Source: Cryptomeria japonica
Lineage: Eukaryota; Streptophyta; Pinopsida; Cupressales; Cupressaceae
Assembly (NCBI RefSeq): GCF_030272615.1
Contig: NC_081409.1
Coordinates: 472,310,573 to 472,374,572, forward strand
Reading direction: 5' to 3'
Length of the DNA: 64,000 nucleotides
How positions within the stretch are numbered: position 1 is the first letter of the stretch; the number at the start of each line of letters is the position of its first letter. The position numbers were made by a program, and so were the translations under genes. Below are positions 57,703 to 64,000 of this stretch, in pieces. The notes beneath the pieces are model-generated. The model was not told the DNA's origin, ran no database searches, and saw nothing but the letters and a program-made list of their open reading frames with translations.

Positions 57703-59229
57703 GACACCCCCCCAAATTCACTCAATCAAAGAACCCGCCCCAAAAGTGATGATTTGGCACTTTATACTTAGTGCGTATACAATGGGCCACTTGCAAAAAA
57801 TGGCAAAGTGGACTTCTGATTTACAATTGTTACAACTGCCTCAATAAGGCCAAAAGAGACTCAAACTGACAATGCAAGAGATCTAACTGAGATCCAAGCA
57901 ATTTACAAGTACCTAATAGGCCAAATAAGACCAATATCTGAAAGTACAATTTCCACTCAAAATCACTAAAATCTGATCATAGATTACAAAAGTAGATGAA
58001 AAAATATGCACTTTAAAAAAAAATGGCACCTGAAAAGGAGGTCGTATGAGCTCAAACGAGGCCTTTGAAGTTGCAAAATTGAGGATTAGACAGGTATAGC
58101 TGAGAGAATCCAAAATTTTTGAAAAACCTGTGCACCAAAATTAGAAAATAACCACACCACTATGAAGATCACGAAATTTTGGCCCATTTTAAAAAAAATT
58201 GCACCAAAAAAGAAGCAAAAATGAGCAAGATATGGCCTTTCAAAGTTGGACTACAAAACTGAAAAGCTCAATGGAGAGGGGTCAAAATTTTTTCAAAAAG
58301 TTGCTGATGTGGCACTGATGTCAGCAGTTCACTATCTTAAATTTGATGGTCGTATGACCATCGCGAAGACTTCGCCTCCCTGCTGACTGGGCGTCCGTAC
58401 TGTACGGACTGCTGACTGGGCAGATGACTAGGCTGCCGTACGGATGCTGACATGGCATTGTGTAGGGTGTACGGTGGTCAACCGTGGGCCAGTGGCCACC
58501 TGCCATGTGGCGGATGCGGGTCTATAGGTTTAGTGACTACCGGCGGAGGATGGTGTCGCCGGAGGCGGGAGCGGGCTATCGGAGTTGCCCGAGGTGGGAG
58601 CATGGTGCCGGAGGTGGAGGAAGCACCGGAAGGACAGAGATCGGCGGGCCAGGAGCCGAGGGAAGCCAGCGGTGGGGAGCAAGACGGCTAGTGGGAGGCG
58701 GTCAGCAGATGGTTTGGGTGGCCGGCTGCGGGAGACCTGGGCTCTACAGAAAGTGCACGGTGGCGGCGGTGGTGGGACTCGGCGGTGGCACGGGTCACGG
58801 CTCCGATAGCAGGTACGTCCTGCAACACGCGTAGTGTACTGCCTAGTATGGGGGGGTCTGCGGACCCCCAAAACAATCCAAAAAAGTTTTTTTTTTGATT
58901 TTTTTTTATTTTGATCGCCTTTTTTGATTTTTTTCGAATTTTGTTTTTTTTTCAAAAAGAATGATTGCCCTTTTTCTAAAAATTTTCCTTTTTTTTTGAA
59001 AAAAATAATTAAAATTTTTTCGAAATCCATACGATAATAGCCAAAATGGGGAAAAAATTTTCTCACCAAAATAGGTCGACTTTATAGTTGAAATTTATGG
59101 AAACGGCCTCCCGGATTCAACGGTGATGCCCAAATCACTGTATGATGCCCCCAAAAAATGAAGATCCCCAAATCCAAAAATAGAAGCCTCCAAAATGTCT
59201 CCAAAAAACTAATCAATGAAGCCCCAATA
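57703..59229 (-). other. Leader of copia J with GC-rich core and hairpin
   Basis: 1.5 kb between primer site and gag. The middle (58340-58860) is strongly GC-rich and rich in CpG. It has CCGTACTGTACGG (58394-58406) and CCGTACGG (58434-58441) palindromes. A hairpin GGGGGTC-TGCG-GACCCCC lies at 58852-58869. The part next to the primer site (58870-59030) is runs of T on the plus strand. Frames in the GC-rich part are open on both strands only because stops are rare there. None looks like a protein. Confidence 0.7.
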
Positions 59230-59241
59230 GCTCTGATACCA
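59230..59241 (-). promoter_or_regulatory. Primer-binding site of copia J
   Basis: The minus strand reads TGGTATCAGAGC, a perfect initiator-tRNA-Met site directly abutting the 5' LTR. Confidence 0.93.
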
Positions 59242-59682
59242 TGTAGGATTTTGCCAAGATCAAGGGCACAATGAAAAACATAAAAAGAGACAATAGAATG
59301 ACAAGAACAAACTGTATTCTCATCAATATGCAAACTAGATTAACCAATACAATGAATATAGGCCTGCTTATATAGGCAAGGCCATATGGATGTATGAGCA
59401 CACAAATATGACATGTGGCTCAATGAGAAACAAGGGTAGGTAAGAAATACTAGGGGTAGGTAGGAGAAATAATATAATATTCCACAAGATGTGGATGACC
59501 CACTGAATGTGGAGTGTAACAACAAAATAAGACCACAAAAGGTGGAATTTCTCCTACAAGCTCTATCCCTATGTGCACACTTCCCTAAGTGTCTCAAATC
59601 TAAACTACGAAGAGATGCATTATCCTAAGTTAACTTAAGTAAGTGTAATAATATCCAAAATGAATATTTATTTACACCAACA
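59242..59682 (-). mobile_element. 5' LTR of copia J
   Basis: 441 bp. The minus strand starts TGTTGGTGTAAATAAATATT and ends AAATCCTACA. A TATA box, GCCTATATAAGCAGG (minus strand, 59377-59363), lies near mid-LTR. Confidence 0.92.
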
Positions 59683-59687
59683 AAGGT

Positions 59688-60019
59688 CTAGCTAACTTAG
59701 CCTAGGATTCAAGGAGAAATGGACCTCAATATATAGGAGTCAAATACGAGATAAATATTGAGTGTAAAATTGCCCATAGGATTGACAAAGAAATTCTTGC
59801 AGAACGTCTAAGAGAAGACATGGAAAAACTTGCATTATAGAAATCCAGAAATACTCAACAAGTCTCACGTCAAAATCCCCAATAGAGAGTCTAGTCTAGT
59901 TTTGCATACCTCATACCTATGTCTACAGTCTAGCATTAGTCATCGTCTTGCATAAAACCACCCTTATATAGTAGTCTTACATGCTTATCACAAGGTCACA
60001 AAAGGCAAAAGGTATAATG
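59688..60019 (+). other. Leader of gypsy G, second part
   Basis: It resumes after copia J and leads to the gag ATG. A frame entering from upstream (MLITRSQKAKG, from 59981) joins the gag start at 60020. No other coding seen. Confidence 0.55.
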
Positions 60020-62576
60020 GACCCAAACAATGACCAGTCTATAAATCCAACTTGGAATATGGACATATCAACTAGTCAACAATCGGGTTCTCAGGAAATG
60101 TATACCCTAAATGAATTACAACAACATTTAACAAAAGAAGAAATTGAGTCAACTCAACAAGATCCACATGTCCTTATGATCTTAGATGCACTTATAAATA
60201 GTGATAGGGACAAATATCTCTCATTGCTATTACAAAATGGGGTGAAACTACTTGAAGATTTTGATGTCACAAAGATCTTACCACTAGGAAAAACTTTAGG
60301 TAAAGATAACAGTCAAACACTGCCCATAACACAAATGCAAGCAACAACCTCAAGTTTTCCTCAAAATGTACCTATCCAAACAAATGTCAATACAAATGAA
60401 AACTTTCAAACAAGTGCATCATCTTCAACGATAAATGTTAGTATACCAACACAGAGCATATCGATAATATCAAGTGTCTCAACACCTATTCAAACACAAG
60501 AAACAAGTGCAACCCAACCTCTAGTTTCCTATTCTATAGGATCGACATATAGTCACCAAAATGCAAATCTAGGTCTTACCAATACAACAAGCACAACTCA
60601 ACCAAACATGGGTTCGCATATCACTTATTTTAGGGTACCTAGTGGAATGCACAACACACAAAATTATAATCATGGTACCTTACAACAACCTCCTAGTTAT
60701 GCAACCACGAATCCTTTTGTGGGACATACACAAACACAAGGTGTACCTTTGACCCAAATAGATATTCTGACAAAACAATTAGAAAATTAGCAACAACAAA
60801 TGACGACCATGCAGACCAGTAATGATAAAAAGAGCTACACAATGTAGGACTTATGTCCTTATCCATTTGATCACACATTATACATGTCGCCTTTCCCACA
60901 ACATTTTGAAACACCTAAATTTGACAGATATTGAGGGAAGGTTGATCCTAGAGACCATATCAGAGAGTTTTTTACAACATGTATAGAGGTTGCAACAGAA
61001 GCTACTTACTTAATGAGACTATTTCCTAAAAGTCTGGGGGTCTGGCTTTAGAGTGGTTTTCACATTTACCACCAACCATCACATCATGGGGATAGTTAGT
61101 TGAAAAATTTACTGCAAACTTCTCACATAACATTGAAACCCCGGTTACTTTGATGGACTTGTGTGCCGCTAAACAATATGAGAATGAAACATTTGCATCC
61201 TTCATACAATGATGGAGGGATCTCTATAGGAGGTGCAAGACAGTTATCCCAGAAATAGAGAAAGTGGATATATTCACAGAAAACTTGATTCCCAAGATTA
61301 AATATCCGATACAAATGCAATGTTTAACCACATTCAAACAAATCACAGAAAAAGATCTAAAATGTGAGAAGGGACTAGTGGAACAAGGTCTTATTAAGTA
61401 TGGCAACACCAACAACAATGACAAATCCAAGTTTTTGTCAAAAAACAAAAATGTGACCAATGTTGGTATTGTAGATGCCAGAATGATAAATAGAACTCAA
61501 CCGGTTTTAGCTTTGGGAACGAGTCAATCATCTCTAATCCACATATAGAGAATAACCTTACTTCAACAAATGTAAATGCTACACAAAACATGAACACAAG
61601 GTACCCTAGAGTAAATGCTCCAAGAAGGAATTACATACCTCTAGGAGAACCTATTGAGTCAGCACTCAAAAAGTTAATACATACAAACATGATCACTTTA
61701 CCAAAAATAAGAGTATATGAACCAGGTCCTTTCAAACCCACATGGTGGAATGATATTGATTTTTGTGATTATGATTGGACTAAAGGTCACAAAACAACAA
61801 GTTGCTACAGATTGAAAAACTTGGTCCAAGATATGATAGACCAAGGGGACATCACAATCGATACCAATAAAACCTCAGCAAACACAAATCATACAATTTT
61901 TAAGGATCCATTTGTTAAGCATGACAAAGGGAAAGCTACCACATCAGGTACTCAAGACAATAAAACTAACTACACAAAGGTCTCATACGACTACACTATT
62001 CATGCCATTAGCTCAGGAGATATAGTAAACAATGATTCACAAGAAACACTTGATCAAGATGAGAAATATCAAGACACTCACACAAATGATAACCAAATTT
62101 GCATGATATCAGAGGCACCAAAATATGATGATGATAGAAATCTTTGTCTCAGAGACTGGGGGCATGATCAACCATCTCATTTAGGTTGGTTTGAAGATGA
62201 ACTCATAGAACACATCATGGATGTCAAACATACACATAAAGACTATGAAGAGGGATTTAACATAAATCTTGATAATACAACATATGATACCAACAAAACC
62301 TATAAGTCATATGATACAGTGGCTACGATCACCATAACTCCTAGAGATAGAGATAGTGCAGTAGTTACTCGCAAATCAAAGGTAACTTTAGAAGGGATAC
62401 CAAAAAATCATCCACCAGCAGCACAGACCTATAATGTTGTTGAGCAACTTAAGAAAACTCCAGCACAGATATCATTATTCAAACTTTTGCATATTTTACC
62501 CACTCATAGAGCTATACTGGACAAAGCACTTCAAGATTTGGTAGTGGATAGAGATATAGATGAAAATGTCTTCTAG
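60020..62576 (+). pseudogene. Gypsy G gag (Tat-like)
   Basis: From ATG 60020 (MDPNNDQSINPTWNMDISTS) it is open for 257 codons, with a Gln/Thr/Ser-rich low-complexity N-terminus. After stops at 60788 and 60847, the gag core SPFPQHFETPKFDRY (60889-60932), DPRDHIREFFTTCIEVATEA and YLMRLFPKSL follow. A one-base shift at about 61038 then gives LALEWFSHLPPTITSW and CAAKQYENETFASFIQ*WRD. Next come VDIFTENLIPKIKYPIQMQC and an open 328-codon tail from 61590 with KPTWWNDIDFCDYDWTKGHK and TTSCYRLKNLVQDMI (zinc-knuckle-like). The tail ends at the TAG at 62574. Gag core and tail match F in order. Confidence 0.87.
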
Positions 62577-63190
62577 TCTATGGTAGGAAATTTGACACAA
62601 GGCACACATATTGCATTCACAAAACAAGATATTCCTAGTGATAGACTGCTTCATAACAACCCACTACATCTGGAAGCTTACATACATAAGAGAAGAATCA
62701 GAAGAGTACTCGTAGATGGAGGAGCCAGTATCAACATTTGTACTTAAAAACTGGTTAAGGCACTAGGATATTCTGAACTTCACATCGATTCATCCAAGAG
62801 GATAAATATCAAGGCATATGATGATGAAGAACATCCATCAAAAGGCATTGTAACATTACCCATACAAGTGGGACCTATAAAAACAAAGGTCACTTTTCAA
62901 GTCTTGGACAGAGAACTAGGATATAACATGTTATTGGGCCGCCCATGGATCCACACCATGCAAGCAGTACCATCCACATTTCATCAGTGTGTCAAATTCC
63001 CATATAATGGTATTGAAATCACCATAAAGGGTGATCCAAATCCCTTCCAACATTGCAATTACTTGAAAGAAAGTATGGATAATCAAGTACTTATTAATCA
63101 AGCAGCACCTCTCACTACACAACTAGAGGCATTAACAATCACAGAAACAAAAAAGGATATGCCTACAACATCCTCCTTAAAAATATAAGA
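62577..63190 (+). pseudogene. Gypsy G aspartic protease
   Basis: The frame continues past the TAG at 62574 with SMVGNLTQGTHIAFTKQDIP. The protease active site is RRVLVDGGASINICT (62698-62742), followed by TAA at 62743 and KLVKALGYSELHIDSSKRIN. Then come IKAYDDEEHPSKGIVTLPIQ, VLDRELGYNMLLGRPWIHTM and QAVPSTFHQCVKFPYNGIEI, closing at 63188. Only one stop interrupts the domain. The LLGRPWIH end motif is typical of Tat/Athila proteases. Confidence 0.88.
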
Positions 63191-64000
63191 TATGGGTTGT
63201 GGAGAGTATTATATTGCAAATACTTTAAGTGGGAAACAATTGTCTCTATCTCCTAAGCCTTTTGGGAAACCTCACAATACAATACAAAAACAAGACAAAG
63301 GAAAAGAAATTGTCAAATACACAGACTCATGCTCTTTCATTAGATGGGGTGACTTACAAGAACAATCCCTGAATGAAGATGTTAACCATTGGATATATAG
63401 AGAAGAAGATCATATGACAATACCTAGAATACTCATAGATTGATATGGAAATGGATTTAAAATGCTCTAGAGACATGGATATGATGGTACCACAGACCTG
63501 GGGTTACAGAAACAAGGAAGACTAAAGCCTATTGTTCCTAATGATAATCCAAGGAATCAAGGATTGTGATATAAGCATGTACCAAATATCACAGAGGCAA
63601 GACAACATACCCTTGATATACTAAATCAACCAATGAAACCGTCAGCCTACATACCACAAAAGGATTTGTCCATGCAGGTGCTTCCATCTTCATCTCAAAC
63701 AAGTAATCAAGTACCCACATCACCTAGTGCGGAATCAGATGGAGAAGACATGAGACAACTCCTGCAAGAACCTAGTACTGAGTCACAAAATGATGCAGTT
63801 GTTGACACAACAACAAAAGCTAATGTGGCAATAGGCTTAGTTTTACCACCAACAAATGAATCTAATCCATCATTATTATCACTACTTCTACCATGGGAAA
63901 TGACTCAGGCTCAACCTGACGAATTGGATGAAGAAATATTGCAAAGGCTTATGCCAGGCTTAAGAAGGGTAACTACTGTCCAAAGAAGACTAGTTAATCT
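63191..64000 (+). pseudogene. Gypsy G linker between protease and RT, runs off the window
   Basis: MGCGEYYIANTLSGKQLSLS (63192-63443), a short broken part, then a frame open from about 63576 to the window end. That frame reads KHVPNITEARQHTLDILNQP, an acidic Ser/Thr-rich stretch and LDEEILQRLMPGLRRVTTVQ. It has no recognised fold. Its position and composition fit the variable linker that precedes RT in Tat elements. RT and RNase H should follow outside the window. Confidence 0.65.

Larger units (their letters stand above)
52873..59682 (-). mobile_element. Copia element J, nearly complete, minus strand
   Basis: LTRs lie at 59242-59682 (5') and 52873-53320 (3'). A perfect target duplication AAGGT lies at 52868-52872 and 59683-59687. 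Transcription is right to left. Counting by eye, the LTRs differ at about eight positions plus a 7-base indel, so J is the youngest insertion here. It is 6810 bp with one copy of each domain in the order gag, protease, integrase, RT, RNase H. Several stops and one frameshift are the only lesions seen. It sits in the leader of gypsy G and is not of the A/B/C family. Confidence 0.95.

Noticed and set aside
58452-59069. Overlapping Gly/Arg-rich and Pro/Lys-rich frames on both strands
   Set aside because: The GC-rich leader of copia J has few stop codons by composition. Frames overlap on both strands and no family is recognisable.

Overview
The window is intergenic DNA from a large plant nuclear genome. 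It is AT-rich and consists almost entirely of LTR retrotransposons inserted into one another. I find no functional host gene, rRNA, tRNA or CRISPR. Very long LTRs, deep nesting and heavily decayed coding regions suggest a gymnosperm or other large-genome seed plant. That is inference: nothing here fixes the species.

Layout. (1) 1-3358 is the 3' end of a Tat-like Ty3/gypsy element (called F'). It has an antisense plant mobile domain (PMD) gene, a repeat-rich 3' UTR, a polypurine tract and a 3' LTR. It ends in a palindromic junction at 3335-3396. (2) 3390-4663 plus about 13647-14470 is a minus-strand gypsy element (K: gag, PBS, probable 5' LTR), split by copia element A (4669-13641, TSD AGGAG). 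A itself carries a 1.55-kb solo LTR of another gypsy family (7322-8874, TSD GTGTG). (3) About 14470-20476 and 41180-43240 are unassigned, LTR-like host DNA. It ends on the left in a palindromic minisatellite and is split by copia B (20477-41174, TSD CTTTG). B's gag is split by copia C (22436-36051). C's integrase is split by insertion D (25739-32096, TSD ATGCC), so nesting here is three deep. D carries a hairpin array and a decayed tandem array of pentatricopeptide-repeat (PPR) sequence. (4) 43241-49165 is the 5' part of gypsy F, the same LTR family as F': LTR, leader, gag, protease. It is cut by gypsy G. (5) G runs from 49166 past the window end: LTR, repeat-rich leader, gag, protease and an open linker. 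Its leader is interrupted by minus-strand copia J (52873-59682, TSD AAGGT), the best preserved element.

How it fits together. A, B and C share Sirevirus-like traits: a TGGTATCAGAGC primer site, an AAAGGGGGAGAT tract just before the 3' LTR, CCHC gag, and protease-integrase-RT-RNase H order. By-eye LTR comparison gives J about 98% identity and the starts of A, C and B about 93%, 93% and 88%, which agrees with the nesting order. All coding regions have stops or frameshifts, so no element looks autonomous. The least ordinary features are insertion D, the antisense PMD gene of F', and three families of palindromic DNA (3335-3396, 20205-20476, 28352-28579).
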